From Flavobacterium granuli (GTDB lineage: Bacteria; Bacteroidota; Bacteroidia; Flavobacteriales; Flavobacteriaceae), in the NCBI RefSeq assembly GCF_900129705.1, contig NZ_FQWO01000003.1, positions 296,111-360,110 of the forward strand: a stretch of 64,000 bases of DNA, given 5' to 3'. Positions 8,616-17,738 of the stretch are shown piece by piece. Made by a program: the position numbers and the translations under genes. Position 1 is the first letter of the stretch. Each line of letters starts with the position of its first letter. Under the pieces are notes generated by a model. It did no database searches, was not told where the DNA came from, and worked only from the letters and a program-made list of their open reading frames with translations.

Positions 8616-10622
8616 ATGTTATTAATGAAATGTGAAAAAAGATTTTATTGGTTAATGATTATTTGCCTGACAATCTTATCATTTGGAGCAAATGCTCAAA
8701 ATAAGACGGTCAATTTACATGACGGATGGCAATTTCGTCAGGTGGGAGAAACGAAATGGTATGCAGCTACAGTGCCCGGAGAAGTGCATAGTGATTTGTT
8801 GAAGAACAAATTAATACCCGATCCCTACTACCGTGACAATGAAAAAAAACTGCAATGGATCGAGAAAAAAAACTGGGAATATAAAAAGTCCTTTCAAGTC
8901 AATGCCGAAACCTTAAAGAAAAAACATTCAGAACTCGTTTTTGACGGTCTCGATACTTATGCAACCGTTTATCTGAATGACAAATTAGTATTGAAAGCCG
9001 ATAATATGTTTCGTCAGTGGCGTGTTGATGTGAAAAAGCATCTGAAGACCGGAACGAATAATTTGGTGGTTGTCTTTCAATCGGCGCAAAATGTGGTGGA
9101 TTCCTTGGCCAAGAAAGATTTGCCTTATGTAATTCCGGATAATCCCCGCGTCTATGTGCGTAAAGCCCAATATCATTTTGGTTGGGATTGGGGACCTAAA
9201 TTAACTACTTGCGGAATTTGGAAAGCGGTTCGATTAGAAGCTTATGATACGAAAGCGGCAGAGAAAGCTTTTGTTCCAAGCCGAAAAATAGAGTTAGTGC
9301 AACAACCGGACAGCCTTGGAAAATCATTTTATTTCAAAATTGATGGGAAAGCCGTTTATATGAAAGGAGCCAATTATATTCCTTCGGATGCATTGCTTTC
9401 GCGCATGACCAAAAAAGAGTATGAAAAAATAGTTTTGTCGGCCAAAGATGCCAATATGAACATGCTTCGCATTTGGGGCGGAGGAATTTATGAAGACGAT
9501 TATTTTTATGATCTGTGCGATAAATACGGAATCAATGTGTGGCAGGATTTTATGTTTGCCGGATCAATGGTACCTGGAGATAAAGCCTTTTTTGACAATG
9601 TGAGAGAGGAAGTAAAATACCAAGTAAAGCGTTTGCGTCATCACAAAAGCATTGTTTTATGGTGCGGAAATAACGAAAGCGACGAAGCCTTTAAAAACTG
9701 GGGATGGCAAAAATCGATGAATATGTCTAAGCAGGATTCGACCCGTTTATGGAAAGATTATGTTCGCTTGTTTCAGGATAGTATTCCAAAATGGGTGAAG
9801 GAAGTTGACCCAAGCCGACCATATATCAGCAGTTCGCCATTGTTTGGTTGGGGAAGAGAGAAAAGTTATACCGAAGGCGATAGCCATTATTGGGGAACCT
9901 GGTGGGGATTAGCAGATATTGAAAACGTACAAAACAAAACTGGTCGTTTTGTGAGCGAATACGGGATGCAGGCCATGCCGAATTATTCATCCATAGAAAA
10001 ATTTACCCTTCCTGAAGACCGCCATTTATTTTCGGATGTATTAAAAGCGCATCAAAAAGCGGGGAATGGTTTCATGAAGTTGAATTCGTATTTGGATCGT
10101 TATTTTATCGATTCGACCAAAGTGAAACAGATGAAGGTGGAAGATTATACCTATCTCACCCAATGTTTGCAATATTATTCGCTTAAAAATATTGTTGGGA
10201 TTCACCGTTCTAAGGCACCTTATAATATGGGAACCTTGGTTTGGCAACTTAACGATTGCTGGCCGGTGGCAAGCTGGAGTATTACCGATTACAATAATCG
10301 CCAACCCAAAGCAGCCTGGTACGCCATAAGAGAAGCCTATCGGGATGATAAAATTGCCGAAATAGACCTCAAGCGCCCTAAAGATTTGCCTTTAGAAGAT
10401 CCGCAGATCAGTTGGAAAATTAAGGGTAATGAAATTATAATCAAAGCGATGAAACCTGCAAAATATGTCTTTGTAGACATTAAAGGTTATACCGGCAAAT
10501 TGAGTGATAATTATATGGATTTGGAAGCCGGTAAAGAAATGCGAATTTCGTTCGAAGGCAAAATAGCGAAACCTATTATAAAAATCACTTCTCTTTATGA
10601 GGTGCTCAACAGATACAAATAA
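8616..10622 (+). CDS. GH2 beta-mannosidase-like glycosidase, compact form
   Basis: This is a likely exo-beta-mannosidase, which would remove the core beta-1,4-mannose of N-glycans. A Sec signal peptide (ends GANAQ) exports it. Residues 30-210 form the sugar-binding jelly roll (HDGWQFRQVGETKWYAATVPG). The TIM barrel begins near residue 240. The acid/base is Glu354 in WCGNNES and the nucleophile is Glu448 in VSEYGMQ. Unusually, the sequence runs from RLEAYD (about 211) almost straight to RKIELVQQPDSLGKSFYF (about 223), so the Ig-like domain that normally separates the jelly roll from the barrel is missing. The region after the barrel is also short. The total is 668 residues, against roughly 850 for family members I know. 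The catalytic core looks intact. Start alternatives lie three codons apart. Confidence 0.85.
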   Translation: MLLMKCEKRFYWLMIICLTILSFGANAQNKTVNLHDGWQFRQVGETKWYAATVPGEVHSDLLKNKLIPDPYYRDNEKKLQWIEKKNWEYKKSFQVNAETLKKKHSELVFDGLDTYATVYLNDKLVLKADNMFRQWRVDVKKHLKTGTNNLVVVFQSAQNVVDSLAKKDLPYVIPDNPRVYVRKAQYHFGWDWGPKLTTCGIWKAVRLEAYDTKAAEKAFVPSRKIELVQQPDSLGKSFYFKIDGKAVYMKGANYIPSDALLSRMTKKEYEKIVLSAKDANMNMLRIWGGGIYEDDYFYDLCDKYGINVWQDFMFAGSMVPGDKAFFDNVREEVKYQVKRLRHHKSIVLWCGNNESDEAFKNWGWQKSMNMSKQDSTRLWKDYVRLFQDSIPKWVKEVDPSRPYISSSPLFGWGREKSYTEGDSHYWGTWWGLADIENVQNKTGRFVSEYGMQAMPNYSSIEKFTLPEDRHLFSDVLKAHQKAGNGFMKLNSYLDRYFIDSTKVKQMKVEDYTYLTQCLQYYSLKNIVGIHRSKAPYNMGTLVWQLNDCWPVASWSITDYNNRQPKAAWYAIREAYRDDKIAEIDLKRPKDLPLEDPQISWKIKGNEIIIKAMKPAKYVFVDIKGYTGKLSDNYMDLEAGKEMRISFEGKIAKPIIKITSLYEVLNRYK

Positions 10623-10680
10623 AGAAGAATCCCATTGGTTTTTCTAGATGAATTTAATTTTAAACATAAAATAAAGAATA

Positions 10681-12957
10681 ATGTTTGCAAACTATAGTAA
10701 AATAGCGGTTTCAGGAATTACCGTATTGAGTTTGTTTTTTGCCCAGCCGGCAGTATCACAGCTAAAGACCAAAAAACAAGTTCCAGTTAATTACAGTCAA
10801 TATGTGGATCCACTGATTGGTTCTGCAGGACATGGTCACGTATTTGTTGGTGCCAATGTGCCTTTTGGAGCCGTTCAATTGGGCCCGTCTAATGTTTTTG
10901 AGGGTTGGGATTGGTGCAGCGGATACAATTATGCCAGTAATACGATATTGGGATTTACCCATACGCATTTAAGCGGAACAGGAATTGGCGATTTGAATGA
11001 TATTCTGTTGTTGCCGGTAACCGGAAATGTACCGCTTACTAAAGGAACCAAAGAAGACATGAAAACAGGTTACGGTTCTTATTTTTCTCATAAAAATGAA
11101 ATCAGTAAGCCTGGATACTATAGTGTTCTACTCGATAAGTATAAAATTAAAGCAGAATTAACAGCCTCAGAAAGAGTAGGTTTTCATAAATATACTTTTG
11201 ATAGAACGGATGATTCTCACATTTTACTTGATCTTGCCGATGGTTTGGGATGGGACAAACCAGTACAAACATTCATTGAGAAAAAGGGAAGCAATACGAT
11301 TGTAGGTTATCGTCATTCGAAAGGATGGGCAGATGATCAACGCCTTTATTTTGCCATTGAATTCTCAGAACCTATTGCTAATATTTCGTTATATGACAGC
11401 ATTAAGGCGGTAAAAGGGAATAAAGGGGAAGGCGTTCGAATGAAAGCGGTACTTGATTTTACAACTTTAAAAAACAAACAGGTTTTAGTAAAAGTAGGAC
11501 TTTCTCCGGTGAGTTATGAAAATGCTTTGGCCAATATAAAAGCCGAAATTCCGCATTGGGATTTTACCAAAACAGTGAAGCAAGCCAATTCAAAATGGAA
11601 TGCTGAATTAGCAAAAATTAAGATCGACGCGGATCAAGAAACTAAGAAAGTTTTTTATACCGGTTTGTATCATACCATGTTTGCTCCATCTATTTTTAAC
11701 GATGTCAATGGCGATTACAGAGGAACCGATAAAAAAGTATATAAAAATGCCGGTTTTACAAATTATACCACATTTTCACTTTGGGATACCTACCGCGCTT
11801 TGCATCCTTTGTACACCATTACCCAGCCAGACAAAATCAATGATATTGTTAAGTCATTTTTGGCGATTTATCAGCAACAAGGACGACTTCCGGTTTGGCA
11901 TCTGATGGGGAATGAAACCAATACGATGAACGGAAATCATTCGATAGCCGTGATTGTAGATGCGTATTTAAAAGGATACAGAGGTTATGATGTGGATTTA
12001 GCCTATGAAGCCATCAAAAAAACCTCGATGCAAACGCGTGCCGGGATGGATTATGTTCAAAAGTTGGAATATATTCCTGCTGATTTGCAGTTGGAAAGCG
12101 TAGGAAACGCTTTGGAATATGCCATTGACGATTGGTGCGTAGCCCAAATGGCAAAAGCAATGAACAAAACAGAGGATTATGCGTATTTCTCTAAAAGAGC
12201 CAAATTGTATGAGCTTTATTTTGATTCTAAAACAGAGTTCATGAGAGGGAAATTGAAGAATGGACAATGGCGCGAACCGTTCAATCCGCTAGCATCTTCA
12301 CATCGTGAGGATGATTATGTTGAAGGAAATGCTTGGCAATACACTTGGTTGGTGCCGCAAGATCCTTATGGTTTGATAAAATTATTTGGCAGCGAAGAAA
12401 AATTCACACGAAAACTGGATTCTTTGTTTACCCAACAAGAAGGAGTTGTGGGTGAGAATGCTTCACCGGATATTAGTGGTTTTATAGGTCAGTATGCACA
12501 AGGAAACGAGCCGAATCATCATATTCCTTATTTGTATGCCTATGTTGGGCAGCCTTGGAAAACAGCAAAATTGATCCGCGAAGTTGCTGATAAATTCTAT
12601 TCTACAAAACCTGATGGTTTATGTGGTAATGAAGATTTAGGACAAATGTCAGCTTGGTATGTTTTATCGGCGATGGGCTTTTATTCGGTTAATCCGGCAA
12701 ATGGAATTTATGTTTTGGGAAGCCCTTTGGTGAATCAAGCGACTGTGCAAACGAAAAATGGAGTTTCATTCAAAATGACTGCGGTAAATAATAGTGCGGC
12801 TAATATGTACATTCAAAAAGCAGAATACAACGGAAAACCATATACTAAATCATACATCACTCATGATATGATTACAAAAGGCGGAGAGTTGAAGTTGTTT
12901 ATGGGCAGTGTTCCTTCGGCCACTTGGGGAGTAAAAAAAGAAGATAGACCGTTGTAG
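10681..12957 (+). CDS. GH92 alpha-mannosidase (first copy)
   Basis: This is a calcium-dependent exo-alpha-mannosidase of family GH92, which trims alpha-linked mannose from N-glycans with inversion. The 758-residue protein has a signal peptide (ends AVSQ). The N-terminal beta-sandwich begins YVDPLIGSAGHGHVFVGANVPFGAVQLGPS. The (alpha/alpha)6 catalytic domain has SLWDTYRALHPL, EGNAWQYTWLVPQD, GNEPNHHIPYLYAYVGQPWKT and GNEDLGQMSAWYVLSAMGFY. It follows the GH2 gene by 58 bases and precedes a secreted phosphodiesterase-like gene by 29, so an operon is likely. The variable GNEP-NHH segment differs from the second GH92 at 13935 (GNQP-IQH), pointing to a different linkage preference. Which linkage each prefers is not decidable here. 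Confidence 0.94.
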   Translation: MFANYSKIAVSGITVLSLFFAQPAVSQLKTKKQVPVNYSQYVDPLIGSAGHGHVFVGANVPFGAVQLGPSNVFEGWDWCSGYNYASNTILGFTHTHLSGTGIGDLNDILLLPVTGNVPLTKGTKEDMKTGYGSYFSHKNEISKPGYYSVLLDKYKIKAELTASERVGFHKYTFDRTDDSHILLDLADGLGWDKPVQTFIEKKGSNTIVGYRHSKGWADDQRLYFAIEFSEPIANISLYDSIKAVKGNKGEGVRMKAVLDFTTLKNKQVLVKVGLSPVSYENALANIKAEIPHWDFTKTVKQANSKWNAELAKIKIDADQETKKVFYTGLYHTMFAPSIFNDVNGDYRGTDKKVYKNAGFTNYTTFSLWDTYRALHPLYTITQPDKINDIVKSFLAIYQQQGRLPVWHLMGNETNTMNGNHSIAVIVDAYLKGYRGYDVDLAYEAIKKTSMQTRAGMDYVQKLEYIPADLQLESVGNALEYAIDDWCVAQMAKAMNKTEDYAYFSKRAKLYELYFDSKTEFMRGKLKNGQWREPFNPLASSHREDDYVEGNAWQYTWLVPQDPYGLIKLFGSEEKFTRKLDSLFTQQEGVVGENASPDISGFIGQYAQGNEPNHHIPYLYAYVGQPWKTAKLIREVADKFYSTKPDGLCGNEDLGQMSAWYVLSAMGFYSVNPANGIYVLGSPLVNQATVQTKNGVSFKMTAVNNSAANMYIQKAEYNGKPYTKSYITHDMITKGGELKLFMGSVPSATWGVKKEDRPL

Positions 12958-12986
12958 ATTTAAGAAAGTTGACGATTTTATAAGGT

Positions 12987-13844
12987 ATGAGAAAAATAAT
13001 GATTATTTCGGGCTTGCTTTTCGGTTTTGTAACAGCAGTTGCACAAACTAAAAGACAAACTGATTTGAATATAATGACTTTTAATATTCGTTATGACAAT
13101 CCGGATGATGGTTTGAATAACTGGAAATTCCGAAAAGAGAATGTTGTAAAAGTGATTCGTTTTCATGAAGTTGATATTCTTGGCACGCAGGAAGTACTTT
13201 CGAATCAATTAAAAGAAATCAGCGGGCAATTGCAGGATTATGCTGTCATTGGCGTAGGTCGCGAAGACGGGAAGGAAAAAGGAGAATACAGCCCAATTTT
13301 ATACAAAAAAGATAAGTTCGCGCTGATCAAGTCGGGTTATTTTTGGTTGAGTGAAACTCCGGAAAAACCTTCAAGAGGCTGGGATGCTGCCTGTGAGCGT
13401 ATTGCCACTTGGGTACAGTTGAAAGACAAAGCCACAGGGAAGAAGTTTTTTGTTCTCAATACGCATTTTGATCATATTGGTGCTGTTGCCAGAGAAGAAA
13501 GCGTCAAGTTAATTTTAAATAAAACGGCCGAATTAAGTGAAGGCTTGCCTCAAATTGTGATGGGGGATTTTAATGCTAGTCCGGAGTCAAGTGTGGTTCA
13601 AGGAATAATTCGTCCTACAAATTCGATTGCCCTTTTTGATTCTAAAAAATCAGCTTCATTGGTTTATGGCCCAGATTGGTCTTTTCATGATTTTGGAAGA
13701 ATCCCTTTTACAGAAAGAACTTTAATTGATTATATCTTCGTAAGCAAAAATGTAAAAGTACTTAAATATGGTGTATTGGCAGAAACGGTAAATGAGTATT
13801 TTTTATCGGATCATACACCTGTATTAGTTAGAGTTTCTTTGTAA
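12987..13844 (+). CDS. secreted endonuclease/exonuclease/phosphatase (EEP) family protein
   Basis: This is a metal-dependent phosphodiesterase or phosphatase of the EEP fold, exported by a Sec signal (ends AVAQ). The 285-residue protein keeps all the catalytic residues of the family: Asn33 (MTFNIRYD), Glu69 (GTQEV), His160 (NTHFDH), Asp194 and Asn196 (MGDFNAS), and Asp274/His276 (SDHTPV). Its substrate is not known. Sitting between two GH92 mannosidases with short gaps, it may act on phosphorylated glycans such as mannose phosphodiesters rather than on DNA. That is inference from position only. A general extracellular nuclease or sphingomyelinase-like activity remains possible. Confidence 0.9.
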   Translation: MRKIMIISGLLFGFVTAVAQTKRQTDLNIMTFNIRYDNPDDGLNNWKFRKENVVKVIRFHEVDILGTQEVLSNQLKEISGQLQDYAVIGVGREDGKEKGEYSPILYKKDKFALIKSGYFWLSETPEKPSRGWDAACERIATWVQLKDKATGKKFFVLNTHFDHIGAVAREESVKLILNKTAELSEGLPQIVMGDFNASPESSVVQGIIRPTNSIALFDSKKSASLVYGPDWSFHDFGRIPFTERTLIDYIFVSKNVKVLKYGVLAETVNEYFLSDHTPVLVRVSL

Positions 13845-13934
13845 TAAAAGCTAGGGATTCGGTTTTTAGATGACTTGAATTTAAAGAATCACTGGAAGTG
13901 TTTGTTTTTATAACACTCCATTAAAAAGATTATA

Positions 13935-16217
13935 ATGATAAAAAAGAATTTAGTTTTTTTCGGCTTGCTTTTTTTATGCCTGGCCGCTAAGGCACAAAAT
14001 AAAACTTTTGATCCTGTAGAATACGTAAATCCATTGATGGGAACGCAATCGGTGCACAGTCTTTCAAATGGGAATACCTATCCGGCTATTGCCAGACCTT
14101 GGGGGATGAATTTTTGGTCACCACAAACCGGTAAAATGGGAGACGGTTGGATGTACACCTATACCGCCGAAAAAATCCGTGGTTTCAAGCAAACGCATCA
14201 ACCTTCGCCTTGGATCAATGATTATGGACAATTCTCAATTATGCCGGTAACCGGAAAATTGGTTTTTAAAGAAGAGGAAAGAGCGAGCTGGTTCAGTCAC
14301 AAATCCGAAACGGTTAAGCCTTATTATTACAGCGTTTATCTGGCCGATTATGATGTGACTGCCGAGCTGACTACAACCGAAAGGGCGGCACATTTTCAGT
14401 TTACTTTTCCCGAAAATGAGCAATCTTCTGTTGTGATTGATGCTTTTGACAAAGGGTCGCATATCAAAATAATTCCATCGGAAAATAAAATTGTGGGTTA
14501 CACGACCCGAAATAGTGGTGGCGTACCAGCCAATTTTAAAAACTATTTTGTTTTGATATTCGATAAACCATTTGCTTCGAATCATACTTGGCATGGCAGT
14601 GTTTTGGAGAAAAATAAATTGGAATTGACTGACGATCATGTTGGTGCAGTGGTTGGTTTTAAAACCAAAAAAGGAGAGAAAATCAATGTACGTGTGGCTT
14701 CGTCCTTTATCAGTATCGAACAAGCGGAGCTGAATTTGACAACTGAATTAGGAAAGGCTTCTTTCGAACAAACTATGGCAGACTCTAAAAAGGAATGGAA
14801 CAAAGTTTTAGGGAAATTAACTGTCGAAGGCGGCAGCGACGAGCAATTAAAAACATTCTACTCTTGTTTGTACCGCACGGCTTGTTTTCCGCAAAAACAA
14901 TATGAAATAGATGCTAAAGGCAAAATTGTACATTACAGTCCTCATAACGGAAAGATAGAGTCGGGTTATATGTATGCCGGTACCGGTTTTTGGGATACAT
15001 TCCGAGCCTTATATCCTTTGTTGAATTTGGTTTATCCTTCGATCAATAAGGAAATGCAGCAAGGTTTAATCAATGTCTATAAAGAAGGAGGTTTTTTACC
15101 GGAATGGTCCAGTCCTGGCTATAGAGATTGTATGGTAGGTAATAATTCGGCTTCAGTAGTTGCGGATGCTTATCTAAAAGGAATGCGTGATTATGATATC
15201 AATACATTGTATGAAGCTTTAATCAAAGGAGCCAATACTGAAGGTCCGGATGCCACAGGCAGAAAAGGAGTGGAGTATTATAATACCTTGGGCTATGTGC
15301 CTTATGATGTGAAGATTAATGAAAATGCAGCGCGAACTTTGGAATATGCTTACGATGATTTTACCATTTGGAAATTGGCGAAAGCCCTAAAGCGTCCGAA
15401 AAAAGAGATCAGTTTGTTCGAAAAACGAATGATGAATTATAAAAACGTTTTTGATCCAAAAATCGGACTAATGAGCGGAAGAAATAAAGACGGAAGTTTT
15501 CCGGCTAATTTCAACCCATTCAAATGGGGTGATGCTTTTACCGAAGGAAACAGCTGGCACTACAGCTGGAGTGTTTTTCACGACATAAACGGATTGATCG
15601 GTTTGATGGGCGGAGAAAAATCATTTGTATCTAAATTGGATTCGGTGTTTACGATGCCACCCATTTTTGACGACAGTTATTACGGATCAGTTATTCACGA
15701 AATTCGTGAAATGCAAATTATGAACATGGGTCAATATGCGCACGGCAATCAACCCATTCAGCACATGATTTATTTGTATAATTATGCAGGCCAGCCTTGG
15801 AAAACACAATATTGGTCCAGAGAAGTGATGAATCGTTTGTACACGCCAACACCAGACGGCTATTGCGGTGATGAAGATAACGGACAAACTTCGGCTTGGT
15901 ATGTTTTTTCAGCCATGGGTTTTTATCCGGTTTGTCCGGGCACAGAAGAGTATGTGTTGGGGGCTCCATTATTCAAAAAAGTGACTTTAGAATTAGAAAA
16001 CGGCAAGAAATTGATCATCAATGCGCCTAAAAATTCAGAAGACAATAAATATGTTCAGGAATTAAAATGGAATAATTCGACTTATACTAAGAACTATATC
16101 AATCATTTTGATGTGTTGAAAGGTGGCGAATTAGATTTTGACATGAGCAACACGGCCAATCAAAAAAGAGGAACATCAGCGAGTAGTTATCCATATTCTT
16201 ATTCAACTTCAAAATAA
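13935..16217 (+). CDS. GH92 alpha-mannosidase (second copy)
   Basis: This second exo-alpha-mannosidase of GH92 has 760 residues and a signal peptide (ends KAQ). The family signatures are FDPVEYVNPLMGTQS, FWDTFRALYPLLNLVYP, EGNSWHYSWSVFHD, HGNQPIQHMIYLYNYAGQPWKT and CGDEDNGQTSAWYVFSAMGFYPV. Compared with the copy at 10681, the region HQPSPWINDYGQFS replaces the HTHLSGTGIGDL loop, and GNQPIQH replaces GNEPNHH. Both are near the active site, so the two enzymes probably cleave different mannose linkages. It is followed after 4 bases by the GH125 gene, which suggests translational coupling. The C-terminus carries a serine/tyrosine-rich tail (SSYPYSYSTSK) that I do not recognise. Confidence 0.94.
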   Translation: MIKKNLVFFGLLFLCLAAKAQNKTFDPVEYVNPLMGTQSVHSLSNGNTYPAIARPWGMNFWSPQTGKMGDGWMYTYTAEKIRGFKQTHQPSPWINDYGQFSIMPVTGKLVFKEEERASWFSHKSETVKPYYYSVYLADYDVTAELTTTERAAHFQFTFPENEQSSVVIDAFDKGSHIKIIPSENKIVGYTTRNSGGVPANFKNYFVLIFDKPFASNHTWHGSVLEKNKLELTDDHVGAVVGFKTKKGEKINVRVASSFISIEQAELNLTTELGKASFEQTMADSKKEWNKVLGKLTVEGGSDEQLKTFYSCLYRTACFPQKQYEIDAKGKIVHYSPHNGKIESGYMYAGTGFWDTFRALYPLLNLVYPSINKEMQQGLINVYKEGGFLPEWSSPGYRDCMVGNNSASVVADAYLKGMRDYDINTLYEALIKGANTEGPDATGRKGVEYYNTLGYVPYDVKINENAARTLEYAYDDFTIWKLAKALKRPKKEISLFEKRMMNYKNVFDPKIGLMSGRNKDGSFPANFNPFKWGDAFTEGNSWHYSWSVFHDINGLIGLMGGEKSFVSKLDSVFTMPPIFDDSYYGSVIHEIREMQIMNMGQYAHGNQPIQHMIYLYNYAGQPWKTQYWSREVMNRLYTPTPDGYCGDEDNGQTSAWYVFSAMGFYPVCPGTEEYVLGAPLFKKVTLELENGKKLIINAPKNSEDNKYVQELKWNNSTYTKNYINHFDVLKGGELDFDMSNTANQKRGTSASSYPYSYSTSK

Positions 16218-16221
16218 TATT

Positions 16222-17682
16222 ATGCAATCACGTAGAAAATTTATAAAAAACACAGGAATTTTATCAGCAGGATTATTGGCATTGCAAACTCAAGTTTTTG
16301 CTTCAGAATCAAATATTTTTAATTTTCCAATGAAAGATTTTATCAGCAAGCGTCCTCCATTGGCCGAAAGAAAATTTACCAGTAAAGCTATCGAAGCGGC
16401 TATTGTTAGAATCAAAAAACAAATAGCAAATCCAGAATTGGCTTGGTTGTTTGAAAATTGTTTTCCAAATACTCTGGACACCACCGTAGATTTTGAAATC
16501 ATCGACGGAAAACCGGATACGTATGTGATTACCGGTGATATTGATGCGATGTGGCTGCGCGACAGTACGGCTCAAATCTGGCCTTATCTTCCTTTTATAA
16601 AAGAAGATCCTAAACTTAGAGAACTGATAAAAGGAGTAATCAACCGCCAGACGAAATGTATTTTACTGGATCCTTATGCGAATGCTTTTTATAAAGATTT
16701 TAGTCATATAAGCGAGTGGAAAAACGATATTACCAAAATGAAACCGGGAATTCACGAGCGTAAATGGGAGATTGACAGCCTTTGTTATCCTATCCGACTG
16801 GCGCATGAATATTGGAAAAATACCGGTGACATCAGTATGTTTGATGCCGATTGGAAAAAGTCTATGGAACTGGTTTTGCAAACATTCAAAGAACAACAGC
16901 GATGGGAAAACAAAGGCCCATACACTTTTCAACGTACCACCGCTTGGGCTACTGACGGAGTTCCATTAAGTGGTTATGGTTATCCCGTAAAACCTTGCGG
17001 ATTGATTGTTTCTACCTTTAGACCAAGTGATGATAGTACCTTATTTGGCTATTTGATTCCTAGTAATATGTTTGCCATTGAAGTGCTTGGTTATTTAGAA
17101 GAGATGTTCTCGTCGGCAAAATTAAAGGATGCTGAAATGGTACGTAAAGCCAGTGAATTAAGAAAACAGGTAGAAAAAGGACTGCAAGAACAGGGAATTA
17201 TTGAGCATCCAAAATTTGGAAAAATCATTGCTTTTGAAGTAAACGGCTATGGTAGTTTCCATATGATGGATGATGCCAATGTACCTTCAATATTATCATT
17301 GCCTTATTTAGGTGCGATTGCCCCTGATGATGAGTTATATCTCAATACCAGAAAACTGGTGCTTTCTGAGAATAATCCATTTTTCTACAAAGGAAAAGCG
17401 GGCGAAGGAATTGGAGGACCACATACCGGTGCTGATACCATTTGGCCAATGAGTATTATTCTAAGAGCCATTACGAGTGTTGATGAAAATGAAATTAAAA
17501 ATTGTATCAGCACCTTGATTAAAACGCATGGAAATACCGGTTTTATGCATGAATCTTTCCATAAAGATGATGCCATGCAATTTACCCGTAAATGGTTTGC
17601 CTGGGCAAATACATTATTTGGAGAATTGATCGTAAACACAAGTATCAAGCATCCAAAAATACTGGCTAATAAGGATATTTAA
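16222..17682 (+). CDS. GH125 exo-alpha-1,6-mannosidase
   Basis: GH125 enzymes remove alpha-1,6-linked mannose, the arm that GH92 enzymes usually leave. The 486-residue protein starts with a twin-arginine-type signal (SRRKFIKNTG) and so is likely exported folded. Family marks are DIDAMWLRDSTAQIWPYLPF, ERKWEIDSLCYPIRLAHEYW, RTTAWATDGVPLSGYGYPV and TGFMHESFHKDDAMQFTRKWFAWAN. The start lies 4 bases after the GH92 stop, so the two are probably translated from one message. With the two GH92 enzymes and GH2, this gives a full set for high-mannose or core mannose removal. Confidence 0.94.
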   Translation: MQSRRKFIKNTGILSAGLLALQTQVFASESNIFNFPMKDFISKRPPLAERKFTSKAIEAAIVRIKKQIANPELAWLFENCFPNTLDTTVDFEIIDGKPDTYVITGDIDAMWLRDSTAQIWPYLPFIKEDPKLRELIKGVINRQTKCILLDPYANAFYKDFSHISEWKNDITKMKPGIHERKWEIDSLCYPIRLAHEYWKNTGDISMFDADWKKSMELVLQTFKEQQRWENKGPYTFQRTTAWATDGVPLSGYGYPVKPCGLIVSTFRPSDDSTLFGYLIPSNMFAIEVLGYLEEMFSSAKLKDAEMVRKASELRKQVEKGLQEQGIIEHPKFGKIIAFEVNGYGSFHMMDDANVPSILSLPYLGAIAPDDELYLNTRKLVLSENNPFFYKGKAGEGIGGPHTGADTIWPMSIILRAITSVDENEIKNCISTLIKTHGNTGFMHESFHKDDAMQFTRKWFAWANTLFGELIVNTSIKHPKILANKDI

Positions 17683-17738
17683 TTTTGAAATAGCTTTTAA
17701 AGCTTGAAAAAGAAACCATAATATAAAACCGAAAATTG

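Noticed and set aside
14235..14723. 162-codon open frame antisense to the second GH92 gene
   Set aside because: It is wholly inside a certain GH92 gene, with no family resemblance and no promoter signal.
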